From Gymnothorax reevesii (lineage: Eukaryota; Chordata; Actinopteri; Anguilliformes; Muraenidae): a stretch of DNA of 64,000 bases. A program made the translations under genes and the position numbers. This document shows positions 45,925 to 57,840 of the stretch, piece by piece (the stretch's first letter is position 1; every line of letters begins with the position of its first letter). Location of the stretch: positions 35,608,611 through 35,672,610 of the forward strand of contig CM056582.1 of assembly GCA_029721435.1 (NCBI GenBank), in the 5' to 3' direction. The notes below the pieces were generated by a model. That model was not told where the DNA came from. It did not search any database and saw only the letters and a program-made list of their open reading frames with translations.

Positions 45925-47382
45925 CATGGTGACTTATCACGTTTGCAGTTTACGAAACTGGTTTGTTGGTTTCTTAGTCAATGTTAAGATGCTTTCATGC
46001 CGGACGTGAAACAAATTTTTCGCACGATAGATTATATTCAAAGTCAATTCAAAGATGCTAATACACGGGAAACACGTGTATTCTCGTCTTTGCATTGACT
46101 TTGAATGTAAGAAGAAATTAAATGAATGGAATCCTATGGTGGCCACAGAGGACCTATAAACACCCACCATGAAACTAGAAGAAGAGGACCTAGAAAACTT
46201 GAGCCGTTCCTCAATAACAAGTACACCAAGTTTGAACTTGTGAACTCCTTGAGTCTGGACTTGCCGAGTTCAGTTGAAAGAACGAACTCCCCGGGGACGG
46301 GAGGAGGAGAGTACGGTCTTTCTTCAATTGGAACAGGAACGTACTTGATGACGTCAATGTCATCGTCTTCGCTGATTCCGACATTTCAACTTCTCATTAT
46401 TTTCACTGGTTGAAATAAAATGCAAACACAATGTGCACTTCCAAGGCTAGGAGCACTCAGACGGCTGTCGACTGTTTGAGACGATGCGTTCTAGTTGGTA
46501 TTACGCAATAGACTACGGCAGGCAGTAAATTGCAACTTCTTCTGCCACCACACAATCATCCCTTTTCCCCCTAGCAATGTTATCTGTGAAGGAAGAGGGA
46601 TCTGTTGTCATGGTTTGGAGGCGTTGAGAGCTTTTTTTGTTGCTCTCGTCCGGGACGATATCGTTTTGCTCTCAATCGGATTCCTGACATGTAAAAATGG
46701 TTCACGGAAAAATATACACTTCGTAAACTATGAACGTGATGCGCGCAGATCTCCCTATCACGAGCGGCATTGTTCACTGCTTGCATGTTAACTCAAGTTT
46801 GAGGCTACACCAAGTTTTCTAGGTCCAGCGACCGCACAGGGCCTCACGCCTTTAGGGGGCCTAGCGGCTGGTGTGTGATTTTTTTTTTTTAAGATATATC
46901 AATACATATTTTGTATCACTGTACTTGACTCAGCATACACCCAAAATGACAATTCTCTATGTCAGTTTCATTATTTACCATTTTGTCTTGATGAAAGCTG
47001 ACCCAGATTTTTTTTTTTTTTTTAATTTTATGTCATCATACGTAACATGCTCTTGCTGCTCACTCACCTTTCCTAAACTGTGAGATTGCTCTCAAGGTCT
47101 TTTTGACGATATCAATAATTGGCATCGGGGTAGCGAAGCTTTTCAAAGTTAAAACTAATTTAAAACTATTTCCGGACCTCCATGTCGCAGGAGAGACTAT
47201 GCCGGCTTGCCGAAAAAATCGAAAAAGAAGTTGCATCCAGGCAGGATTATAAGGATTTATAGCTGAGTTTGCGGCCCAAAAGGTAAGGAAAGTGACCATG
47301 AATGAATGGTGAGCGGGAATCTGATTTTTTAAAGTTACATTGCAGCAGAGCTTTTGAGACTGACTACTATGAGAAAATATAC
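45925..47382. other. Repeat debris, no gene
   Basis: 46020-46110 holds a MITE-like stretch (see 42110). A 27-bp sequence at 46120-46146 is repeated inverted at 48486-48512. GAGGACCTAGAAAACTTG at 46181-46198 is inverted at about 46811-46826, bounding a ~650-bp segment. A T-run lies at 47011-47024. The open frames 46126-46413 and 46495-46791 show no domain. Confidence 0.4.
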
Positions 47383-47817
47383 CAGTGGCGGGCGGTGGAC
47401 GGAAAACCGAGGAGGCGGAAAACATCCCTTGATACGGATGAGACCAGTGACCCGATTTCAATCATTGTTCTTGGTTAACATGTTAGTTTCCCTTATAATT
47501 AAATGTTTTGGTGAGTGAATAATACATTCTATAAAATGTTTAATTCACATGCCAACTCCCACTGTGGATTTTCCGTGTTGAATTTTGTTGCATCCTAACT
47601 TGTGCGTAATGATTGTTTGACTGAAAAAGATTGGAATGTGCTCTTTTTTGCGTTCAACTGATGCCTTGAATTTCTCGTCTTAACGAAGACAATTAGCTGA
47701 GAGGGGAAAGTTAAATGTCTTTTACCAGAGAAATTGTCTGAAAACAGATCAGGACTTATAAGCAATTTAAAGACATGTTTATCACCCTCCTTGTGCTCTG
47801 TCCACTGCCCGCCACTG
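47383..47817. mobile_element. hAT-type MITE, 435 bp, with 8-bp target duplication
   Basis: Termini CAGTGGCGGGCGGTGGAC and, inverted, GTCCACTGCCCGCCACTG. Flanks are AAATATAC (47375-47382) and AAATACAC (47818-47825), an 8-bp target duplication with one change, as made by hAT transposases. No coding capacity. Confidence 0.85.
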
Positions 47818-48736
47818 AAATACACTCCATCGCAATCAAATGTTAAACTGTCACGGGTTTCGGCGGATACTTTGCCTTTGTTAATCAGTGATTTTTTCAA
47901 TGAGTCTCAATAAGCAATTGTCACCAGTGAGTGTGAGCCATTAGGTATTAGTGTTTGTTGAATTGTAATTCGTGACACACTGTCATACTTCAACATGCCA
48001 ATATAAAGTGACAGCAGAGCTGATTTGATGATAAAAGCCAATTGTCGCGCAGTTGATTTTTTTCCTTTGAAAGATTATGATATCCAAAAATCATGGTTGA
48101 AATTATTGCCACAATAATGCTGTTTTAGTCTAAAACTGCATGTCATTTCACCGGGTATAACTAGAACAGCTATGTGCTTGCAGCCGGACATGATTAATGC
48201 GCGTGCACGTAAGCAGGGCCTCGCGCATCAAGTTGGCACAGGGCTTCACACCGCTCCTGCGACGGCCCTGCCCCCAAGTAACAGAACTTCCCTCTTCCCG
48301 AGGAAAAAAAACATGGCTCTAGCTGAGTGGCTACATTGGACATTTAGGTGAAAAACATAGTGAAAATGACGTCTTTTCGAGTTAAATCATACTGTCGGGG
48401 GCTTGCAGACACATTTCAAAAATGTCACACGAGCAGTATGGAGGCATTTCATATTTTTTAACGTTGCTTTTTTTAAGCTTGAAAAGTGGCCACCATAGGA
48501 TTCCATTCATTTGGATTTCTCTTCAGTGCTATTTTTCCTTAAAACTCCAAAACTAATTTGAGGACAAAAGAAATTATCCGACCCTTCAATTAGCCTTGAG
48601 GTGAGTATGTTATGAGTGAATTTTCATTATTGGGTGAACTTTCCCTTTAAGGGCAATAATCTGACCCACTCTTCTCTATGTGGGGTAGGTTTTTCCCCCA
48701 GACAGAGCCACCTGTAAAAAAAAAAAAAAATTACTA
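47818..48736. other. Non-coding, nothing certain
   Basis: Contains the right copy of the 27-bp inverted repeat (48486-48512), a GGGTGAACTTTCCCTTTAAG string at 48634-48653 typical of fish MITE ends, and an A-run at 48717-48731. Confidence 0.4.
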
Positions 48737-49033
48737 GGGCTGTGTCTCAAGTCGCGCACTTCCACACTTAGACTACCTATTTTGAGTGCAAAAGTGTGTT
48801 CATATTGATGAGTACAGCAAAAGGCAGTGCACTGCAAGTACCCGGATGATGCACTCAATACAGACAAAAAAATGAGAGCCGAATGCTGGACACTTCTGAC
48901 CCTCAACGGTTGCCATCATGCCTATGGAAGAGCAGGGAATTTCAACTTCTGTGATAATGGTGGCGACCAGGATGCGGCGGTCGCTGAAATGCACAGATGT
49001 AAGTTTTACATTTGTTTACCTCCCCATCAAGTA

Positions 49034-50577
49034 CAACCCCAATTCCGAAATATTTGGGACGAAGAGTAAATTGTGAATAAAATCAAAATGCAATGACTTT
49101 CAGATCACATGAGCCAATGTGTTATTTACAATAGAAAATAGGTAACATTTCAGATGTTGAAAATGAGGCATTTTACACTTGTATCCGCAAAATGAGCTTA
49201 TTTCAAATTTTGTGGCTGCAACAGGTCTCAAAAAAGTTGGGACACATGCAAAAAAGGGCTGAGAAAGCAATTAATATGTAAAGGAATCAGCTGAAAGAAC
49301 ATTTAGCAAGTAAGTAAGTTAACTGGCATCAGGTGTGTAACATGATTGGCAATAAAAGGGATGTCTTAGAGAGGCTGAATCTCTCAGAAGTAAAGATGGC
49401 TAGAGGCTCTTCAACCTGCGAAGGCTTGTGGAAAAAAAAGCTGTGGAATACTTTAAAAACAATGTTCAACAACGTCAAATTGTAAAGGCTTTTAAGGTCT
49501 CATCATCGACAGTGCATAATATCATCATAAGATTCAGAGAACCTGGAAAAATCTCTGTGCGGACGTGACAAGGCCGAAGACCTTTACTGGATGCCCATGA
49601 TCTTTGGGCCCTCAGACGCCACAGCATCACTCACTGGCATGATTCTGTCATTGACATTACTAAATGGGCCCAGGAATACTTCAAGAAACCACTGTCTGTA
49701 AACACAGTCCGCCGTGCCTTCCACAGATGCCACCTAAAACTCTATCATGCAGAAAGGAAGCCATTGTTGAGCATGATCCAGAAGCGCCTCCGTGTTCTGT
49801 GGACCAAGGCTCATTTAAAATGGACTGTAGCAAAGTGACAAAGTGTCCTATGGTCAGACGAGTCCAAATTTGACATTCTTGCTGGAAATCATGGGCGTTG
49901 TGTCCTCCAGGCTAAAGAGGAGAAAGACCACCCCTCCTGTTCTCAGCATTCAGTTCAAAAGCCAGCATCTCTGATGGTATGGGGATGCATTAGTGCATAT
50001 GGTGTGGTACACTTGCCTGTTTTAAAAAGCACCATGAATGCTGAAAGGTATATAAAGGTTTTAGAGCAACATATGCTCCCCTCTGGATGAGATATATTCC
50101 AGGGAAGGCCTTGTGTATTTCAGCAGAACAATGCAAAACCACATACTGCAGCTATTACAACAGTATGGCTCGTAGTAGAAGAGTCCATGTGCTGAACTGG
50201 CCTGCTTGCAGTCCTGATCTTTCACCAATTGAGAACATTTGGCGCATAATTAAACAAAAAGTCCGTCAAAGGAGAACCAAAACTCTCCAGCAGCTGGAAG
50301 CCAGTATTAAACAAGAGTGGGAACAAATTCCAATAGCTCACCTCAAGAAACTTGTCTCCTCAGTGCCCAGACACCTCCATTCTGTGTTAAAAAGAAGAGG
50401 GGATGCAACACCATGGTAAACAACCCTGGTCCCAACTTTTTTGAGACGTGTAGCAGCCATCAAATTTGAAATGAGCTAATTCTGTGGATAAAATTGTAAA
50501 AAGTTTCAACATTTGCTATTTTATCTCTGTTCTATTGTGAATAAAATTCTGGCTGGTGTGATATGAAAGTCATTGCG
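49034..50577 (+). mobile_element. Tc1/mariner transposon, copy B, right end truncated
   Basis: Starts after TA at 49032-49033 with CAACCCCAATTCCGAAATAT, a different family from copies A and C. The inner motif AAAAAAGTTGGGACAC lies at about 49229, and its right partner TCCCAACTTTTTTGAGACG at about 50431. The right repeat follows the left one inverted only up to AAGTCATTGC (about 50575), so the outermost ~70 bp are missing. Confidence 0.85.
49396..50419 (+). pseudogene. Tc1-family transposase, copy B
   Basis: The gene reads STVHNIIIRFRE (helix-turn-helix, about 49510), a stop, [44 protein letters not shown] (first Asp, about 49855), [15 protein letters not shown], a stop near 50090, FQQNNAKPH and NWPACSPDLSPIENIWRIIK (Glu, near 50230). 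The second catalytic Asp is replaced by Asn (NNAKPH instead of DNAKPH). There are at least two stops and two frameshifts, including one near 50160 just before the last open stretch (to 50419). Inactive. Confidence 0.88.
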
Positions 50578-52359
50578 TGATCGGGCATTGACGTTAACAG
50601 GCACGGTCGTTAGCTAGCTTGTCAGATATCATTATCAGCTATATGTATTGAGGCTTATGTTTAGTGTTTGCGTGTGTTAAAAGTATCGTGAATTTTAAAT
50701 TAGTCAGTATAATGCGGCTTCTATCATTAGATCAGTAGAGTACCGTCAGCCGGTAGTTATCTGGTCAGCATCGGGCACCACACACACATCAGCAGTAAAT
50801 TCTACGTGAATGGTTTTCTGCTCTGATAATGAGGTTTTTATCTCTGGTATTATGAGGTCTCTCATTTCATGAGGCTCTGATAACGCTATCCTGTTCACAT
50901 GGTGGCAAAATGATGCAGTGAGTGGTTACAAGTACAAGAATACATATTGGTAAAATATGCTAACATTATTATGTACTATCATGAAGCTTTCCCTACATTG
51001 GTACATTACTGTATCTAGACATTAATGTTAGTGTATGGGGTGTCACCACATTGGTGTAACACAATTATATTTATTTAGGATGTACATTGCTGCTCGCGAC
51101 CTGGAGTGGAGGGTGATCCCAGCCTTCTGTACAAGTTTATGAAAAGGTGACTTTACCATGTTGGGTGTCATACTGTATTTATGTCAAGCCTGCTGTATGA
51201 ATGCTCTCATGATGAAATTGACTGAAATGACTTGGCTACTTACTTTTTTTCTCCAGTGAAAATAGTTGGTAGCCATTAAATAATGTAATGCTTTACCAGT
51301 GCTTCCTACTTAACAGCAGTGGCAGACCGCAAGTACTGAGCTAGTCCTGCTGTTGAAATTTTATGCCTTATTATACATAATGTTTGGTCCACTCTGTTTG
51401 AATTGCTCAAGACACAAATTAACTGTGGATGACTTTATCGCTGAGATTTTGTCACACTTTTCAAACTATTTACCATTTTTGTTTAGCACAGAAGCTTTCT
51501 CATTAAAGAAATCGAAGGAGAAGCATGAGTTTGGAATAAAAACATTTCAAATGTTTTATCTGAAAACAGGATATTTTTCATTTTTTTAGCTGTCCTTCCT
51601 GTGCAAGACCCTCAGTGCCCCAGAACTGTAGTCTGCATTGAGGGGGGCGAGGCCACTGCTGCAGAAGCCTGGCAGAGGGTATTTCTACTTGCAGTGGATG
51701 GTGGTGTCCTTCAACAACTTTGCATCACGTGCCGACCCAGGAAATGCCAATGAACACATTAATAAACTCTGTTATGAGGTCACAGGACTGGCCATAAACT
51801 GAATTAAATAGTTTCACTACTCAACTTGTGGACTGCACAGTGTACAGTGGGCGGTGACTCTGGGCACAACTGAACATGCGGTGCCACTGACCACCCAAAA
51901 TGGGAAGACTGGGGTCTCAATGATGGGTCCCCAGCCATGTCCAGATGTTTTGCTGAGGATGGTCATGAGAGCATTAAAGGATGCTGTGGAGAGGCGGAGG
52001 TCCCTTCTGGTCACTTTGACGATCAAAGTACACTGCGCATTCTGGTACAGTGGTATTTAGCTGGCAGTACTGTCTGAGATTTGGAGGCTGGGGAAAAGAG
52101 GCAGATGGTACAGGTTTGTCAATAAATAAAATGGCAGTTAACATATTTTCATGTTGGTATGCGCCTTCCTTTGCATTAGAGATTTCGAATGACTGTGGCG
52201 AGCTCTATGACATATACAGTTGGGCATAAATTAATACAGGTCACAGACTATGTTGATTTTGTTGGGTCTACTTTGACTTTTATAGTCACGGTGTGTTGGT
52301 GTGAAGGCAATTTTGGTGCAGTATGGGTTTTCTGCTGAACTGAGTTGCACTCAGTAGAA

Positions 52360-53350
52360 GTGTATAATGGAAGTACGCAATTTGAGACAGGCTAGGTCAG
52401 CTTTCCGCTTTTTCTGGGGAGCACTGTGGATAAACTTAGCAGAGCTACCCTCCTCAAAGAGGAGAGAAATGGAGGCTGGGGGGTCCCAGGCATTGTAACA
52501 ATCGTTATGGTACAGGGTCTGGCTGCCTTGTTCCGAAACACTGGGAAGGGGCATTATGCCCCCCTCCCCCCTTCCCCCTCAGGGTGATGGGCCTGGGCAC
52601 AGTGTACCTGACTCTTCCGCATTCCTGGGACCCCTCTAATGTCTGTTCAGCCTTGAGGGGCTTTGCTCGTCGGACAGGATTGCCAAGGGCTGGCTTAACC
52701 TCGTGGAGCTATAACATCATCATGGCTTATTTCAGATCATTGAGATTGACGCTCCCGAGGGGTGGATCAGCATGGGATCCGTGTTCCATCTGGGCAAATG
52801 TCACAAATAGATGTTTGACTGAAAAGCAAAAAAGATATTGGTTGAATGATGGCCCACCAATGCCTCCCAGCCTGAGGGTTCATGTAGCGTCGATGCCTCA
52901 CCCTGGCGGAGAACTGCCCTCACAGTTGCACTGACCATGGCTATACATCATCTCTTTTGGGAGTGCTCCATGGCCAGGCAGGTCTGGGGCCTTGTCGTCT
53001 CCCCTGTTTTCCTCCACAGGCTGACGGCAGTGTCCTCCCTGATGGCTGAGTGGGTCCCTCTGGGTCTGCCAGAGGGCTGAAAATCCATTGAAAGCCAGCA
53101 TCAGTGGAGGATACAATACAGGACAGCGAGTTTGTGGGAAACTAGGAACATCAAGGTCAACCGAACAACAGCAGTGGACCTTGTCACTCTTCAGAGGAGA
53201 ATTCAGTAACTCCTCCAGGATGGCGGAATGGTGGACTTTGTGAAGAACAGGACACTGGCTGCAGAGAAATGGGGGCGGAGCATTGGAATGAACTGGCCAT
53301 TTAGCCCACCCCTCTATGAGAGCGACATCTGTGGACCTCACCTCTCTACG
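52360..53350 (+). pseudogene. LINE ORF2 C-terminus (Tx1/L1-like)
   Basis: The plus strand reads LSAFRFFWGALWI, then GGWGVPG-like text, and after several shifts HHLFWECSMARQVWGLV (a degenerate zf-RVT-type finger near 52945-52995). It ends with IQYRTASLWETRNIKVNRTTAVDLVTLQRRIQ-like text near 53110-53210 (shown beyond the core motif for placement only in part: ASLWETRN, AVDLVTLQRR). This is the domain after the reverse transcriptase thumb in Tx1/L1-like LINEs. The RT itself is absent: the copy is strongly 5'-truncated and has many stops. Its 5' end abuts the TIR element. Confidence 0.6.
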
Positions 53351-53406
53351 AGAGCGACACCTGTGGACCCCACCCCTCTAGAAGAGCGACACCTGTGGAC
53401 CTCAAA
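53305..53406. repeat. Minisatellite, three ~34-bp units
   Basis: CCACCCCTCTATGAGAGCGA with CATCTGTGGACCTC following recurs three times with few changes, at the start of the LINE 3' UTR. Confidence 0.92.
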
Positions 53407-54109
53407 ACCGAGTGCGCTCTTTTCATACATTCCATGGTACCTTCCCTTTTGTGATGTTTTGTTCTGTATTGTTTTGTATTATTAATTATGGTTCTGCCTG
53501 TTTTTTTCTGATGTATCTGTTGTATAGATAATTAGAAATACCCCTTTTAATCTGTATCTTGTTCATTATTGCTGCAATGTTTTAGTTTCTGTTTTTCTTT
53601 TTTCCTTTTTAAAGTGTTTGGGAAATTTGTGCTGCATTTTGTGATGTGTTTATTTGAAATACTTGGGTTGATGATATTTAAAATCCCCCCAACATTATGT
53701 TATCTTGTTAGTTTGTGTAGTGGTATTTGTTTCCTTGAATTGTAATGTATACTTCATCAGTTTTGTGGATGAAGGCCATGCATATCACCTCAGTGTTAAA
53801 TAAATCAGTCAACAAACGATGGTAAGTGGTAATATTAACATTTCAATCATAAAATCATAACAATCTTTTAATGGTTTATACTTTTAGGGCTTAACTTTCA
53901 AATGTTCCGCATGTTTGGAATTACATGTCGTCTGGACAGATTTTTGTTATTCTTCATAATCAAATTTTAATAAAATTTTGCATTGTAATTTTTTTACTCA
54001 AACTAATTACAGCAGGTAGTCAGAGGCACACAAAGCTATGCAACTAGGGAGAGCCCAACAGGTCACTTAAAACACTTTTAGGTAAGAAGGTTATTAGAGG
54101 AAAACATAT
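53407..54109. other. Probable LINE 3' UTR, then unknown
   Basis: T-rich DNA with AAATAAAT at 53796-53805, which could be the LINE polyadenylation signal. Nothing recognisable follows to 54109. Confidence 0.4.
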
Positions 54110-54925
54110 GACTGACCATGGCAGAGGTCAAAGTATCAGGACAGAAAACGCAAAGCAATATGCCTTCAAGCCTGATGGGCTGCACCTGAACCGGAGGGGT
54201 ACCTTTGCACTGGGTCAGCGTATGTTGAGGGTAGCACAGGATTATTTAAACTAGGGACTTGGGGGGCAGGGAGGTTAGTAAGTGTTACACATAGGGAAAT
54301 GCAGACTGCCCCGATGGAGGCTGATGGCGTTACACGCACTACTGATAATATACTTTAAAAGCAACAAAGGGTATTGGGGGCCTTGAAGCAGCGGCCACAT
54401 GGGAAATCAAGGGGGAAGAGCATTAGTAATAACCTGAAATGTTTTTATTTAAATGCAAGAAGCATAAAAATTAAATTTCCTGAGTTATAATTAGTGAGGG
54501 CTATGACATAGTTGGGATTACAGAGATATGGCTAAGTGAAGAGGATGGAGATGAATATAATATAGAAGGTTATAAGCTCTTTAGGAAGGATAGATGTAAT
54601 AGGCGAGGAGGGGGCGTAGCAATCTATGTGAACGAAAACATAAATGTAAGGAAATTCCCGAAATTGAACATTCCTTGCCCTGTGAAGATATCTGGGTCAG
54701 GCTCATTTGCAAACTCGAGACAGGTTTGAACATAGGTGTATGCTATCGACCACCAGCTTTGGACAGCACAGTCAATGAAATGCTTTTTAGGAGGATTACG
54801 CAAGCTTGTAGAGGTGGAGGGACTATTATTATGAGAGACTTAAATTATCCTGGTATCAATTGGGAAATGGTGAAAGGACAGGGTAGGGGGGAGGAAGAAT
54901 TTCTAGATGTTATAAATGATAATGA
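54110..54925 (+). pseudogene. CR1/L2-type LINE, end of ORF1 (esterase-like) and start of ORF2
   Basis: ORF1 ends near 54254 with DGLHLNRRGTFALGQRML, where the Asp and His correspond to the last two residues of the SGNH esterase triad seen in CR1/L2 ORF1 proteins. ORF2 then starts. About 54440-54530 encodes the N-terminus of the endonuclease, 54590-54640 GGVAIYVN-like text, and 54675-54925 EDIWVRLICKLETG, GVCYRPPALDS and MRDLNYPGINWEMVKGQG. The piece stops abruptly at 54925. The last ~95 bp are practically identical to 28055-28150, so the two fragments are of the same family. Stops are present. Confidence 0.78.
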
Positions 54926-55500
54926 CGTCCCCCCAATCATGCTTTTTCTGTTGGTGATTATAGAAATTATCATATTCCAAAAATCAATTTTGACAAAAAT
55001 AACAAAACATCTATGGCACTTTGCACTGCACCTTTCCATATGCTAGAAACTGTGTGGCAAATTTTAAAAGAATCCATTAAATAATATTTGCGATATCAAT
55101 TAGAAAAACAGAAATGTTAATGTGGGTTCAATGTCAAAGTCCAAAAATCATATACTTACTATACATATATATCAATACTTTGCACTGCACCTCTCCCTGA
55201 GGCAGAGAATAAGGGTGCCAAATTTGAAAAGAATCCAATGTATAATATTTGTGATATTGATCAGACAAATTGACATTGAACTCACAATTTCTAAGTCCAA
55301 AAACAGGAAAACGGTGATATTTTTCTGAAAAATGATCCAGATGGCCTCCCTGTGGTAGAGAATATGTGCACCAAATTTTTAAAAAATCCAATGTATAATA
55401 TTCGAGATATCAATCGGACAAATAATGTCTTTGAACGGAATAACAGACGGAAGTCTTCGTATATAACTATATACGCCTGACATTTTGTTGTCGGGGGTAT
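54926..55500. repeat. Tandem units of ~150-165 bp plus a TATACGCC...GTCGGGGG end
   Basis: TTTGCACTGCACCT with CCAAATTT-AAAAGAATCCA-T-ATAATATT and GATAT-AAT-GACAAA recurs at about 55016 and 55180, with a third variant at about 55332. The array ends in ATATACGCCTGACATTTTGT at about 55475-55500, a string typical of one fish repeat family. Related CG-rich text occurs at 43972-44030. No coding potential. Confidence 0.6.
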
Positions 55501-56632
55501 TAAAACAAATGGGCAGAAACCGGAGTCATTGTTTGTGACAAAACTGCAAAAAATAGGCCAAAACAGAAGAAAGAAAAGTTACAATGGGCTAAAGAGAAGC
55601 GATCTTGGATAGTGGGTGACTGGATGAAAGTGATATTCATCAATTAATCACAAATCTGCACTGGATAGGGTGATGATGCAGGAGCTTTTGCCAAGTGCCA
55701 TTCCAATTAAAGATGAATCTGAACATAACAGGCAAATTTCCTCATTCATTGAGGTATGATATGGGGCTGCATGTCAGGCAAAGGACCAGGGAAGATGGTA
55801 ATCACTACCTCAACAGTTGGTGCACAAACATCCCACTGGTTCAGCTATTGGACAAAAATGGGCCTCGCTGAAGCGGGCAATACCCCTCAGCCCCGAAGGT
55901 CACTGCTGCAAGGTCAAAGGTCAAACTGAGAAGAAACCTCGAAAGGCACACCTACCCCCCATGGGGAGTCCACATACGCAATATGAACTTCCTAAGCCAA
56001 GTGGTTAGAGAGAAATAGCCCGGACAAAATCGGCAGCCGCCCGCCCACCGAAGGGACGACAATACCCCTCGTGCCCCTGTTGCGCTGAGGGGTAAAAGTG
56101 GTTTTGGGCCATATCTACAATATGTTTACTTGCTATGAAGTAAAAAAGCTGGATAATCATCCACAAAGCGTGGTGATTCCACCACTTTTACTGTGGGCTG
56201 CAAGTTCTACCATAACTCTTGGAATCCACTGACATTTGCACACACAATGTCACATGGCATACTGTTCTTTTCTTTCATCCTGCAAAATATAAGAATGATT
56301 CATCAACTAAAACTTGTCAGCCATTCTTGTAAACAACTCATTATATTAATCTGACAAGACTGTGTGACAACTGATGAACAAATAAAGTGAACAATAGGAG
56401 CTGAACTGAGCATTTACGGATTCCCTTTGTGTTCTGTTTAGCAAAGGCATCAGTCAGGAATTGTCCTTAAAGCACCACAAGTAAAAATGAGGTTGGATGA
56501 TCACGATTATCGTGCAGACATCAACTGTATAGAACACTCAAAAATTTCCATTCCAGTTGTGTTTCCCACAGACCAGCAAGTAATGTGTGGTGGCAGACCA
56601 TTTTTTTTTAAACAGAGTTGATTTTCATTTTG
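55501..56632. other. Non-coding, nothing recognised
   Basis: The stretch 55860-56095 is richer in G/C, with AATACCCCTC repeated at 55879 and 56071 in a loose pair. The open frame 55817-56008 has no domain. Confidence 0.35.
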
Positions 56633-56740
56633 TTGGGGGGGTGGGGGTGGGAGAGGGAGATTACTCTAATTCTGTTCAGCAGGGTGGGGGGGGAGATTAC
56701 TCTATTTCTGTTGAGCGGGGTGGGGTGGGGGATTAAATTG
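56633..56740. repeat. G-rich tandem tract, G-quadruplex-prone
   Basis: Runs of four or more G recur eight or more times. Two ~36-bp units carry GGGAGATTACTCTAATTCTG and GGGAGATTACTCTATTTCTG. Confidence 0.85.
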
Positions 56741-57056
56741 CGCATCTCCCTGTACCTTTTAAAGTTTCCCTGTTTTTTAGCAAACTTGCGCATGCATTAT
56801 CAACACGTAGCAATTCCACATTTACTTTTAGTTAATGGGAATCAACTTGTGGCGCTCCACATTGAAGCTGTTGCGCCCGGCCACAGAATGGCCATGACAT
56901 GATGCATGGAGAGTGAACATTTTACTGACTGCTGGGTAACACACATCGCAGTCAGTGAACGGCTGCAGACTCGAGGGACGCATTCACAAGCGATCCTCAC
57001 GATGTTTCCCCAAAACTGTCTTTAGGCCGGTGGCAGGGAGTGATAAGCGTGCATTC
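56741..57056. other. Non-coding, nothing recognised
   Basis: No supported gene or repeat; mildly G/C-richer at 56870-57050. Confidence 0.35.
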
Positions 57057-57517
57057 CGGTCCGTACAAAGTTTTTTTTGCTGTTTCTATATCTCTGAGGT
57101 GTGCTCTTTAAGAATCTGAATGATGCCGCTCTGTCACCCTTGGGCAATCCACACAATATGCAAATGTTGGGGAAAGTGACTTGTTTGAGGATTGAGTCAA
57201 ATCATTAATGGCAATTTTAATTGATATTATCAATAATGTTGGTCTTCATTTGCATATATTGCAGTAAATATTGGTCTGATCAATACTGAATTGGTTTAGT
57301 CTGATTCTTTACCCCTCAAAACATGGGTATAGAGACCAAAATTATTTTGATACCATGCATAATTACTGAGATATTGACAAAAACAAGATTTTCAGGAATG
57401 GCAGCCTTAATTTGCATATTGTGTGGATTGCCCAAGGATGACAGAGTGGCATCATTCAGATTCTTAAAGAGCACACCTCAGAGATATAGAAACAGCAAAA
57501 ATACTGTGTACGGACCG
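57057..57517. mobile_element. Foldback element with ~109-bp inverted arms
   Basis: 57057-57165 (CGGTCCGTAC to ATATGCAAAT) and 57410-57517 (ATTTGCATAT to GTACGGACCG) are near-perfect inverse copies separated by about 245 bp. Size and structure fit a foldback or MITE-like element without genes. Confidence 0.85.
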
Positions 57518-57840
57518 TATTGCAAGGTTCTCCAAAAATCTGGGGTTTGGCAACCGGACTACTTGTGGGCTAGAAAAATATCAAAATCACAAGTTAATTC
57601 AAGAAGAGCAGAAGCGGTTGATTAATTTAGAACAAAAAAATAAAAAAGTAAAAAAAAAAAAACATCAAATAATTTCAGAACACATGCATAAAGCTTACAA
57701 AACTACATAACCAGCAGAAAGGTTTGTTTCATATTTTTTATTGATATTTATAGCTGTACAAAGTGCAGTATATTCTCCCTCACAACATAATGAAAGTCAT
57801 ACAAGAATGGCATTGAGTCATTTTCTATGACAGAACACCA
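57518..57840. other. A-rich non-coding DNA
   Basis: Two A-runs (57633-57662). On the minus strand AATAAA lies at 57742-57737, downstream of the candidate exon described next. Confidence 0.4.

Larger units (their letters stand above)
48737..52395. mobile_element. Large TIR element split by Tc1 copy B
   Basis: The left end AGGGCTGTGTCTCAAGTCGC with GCACTTCC following is matched by the inverted right end (AAGTACGCAATTTGAGACAG at 52371-52390). Without the Tc1 insertion it would be about 2.1 kb. The termini resemble ISL2EU/Harbinger-like fish elements, but the transposase is not recognised. Interior frames at 51353-51589 and 51854-52060 are weak. Class uncertain. Confidence 0.55.
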
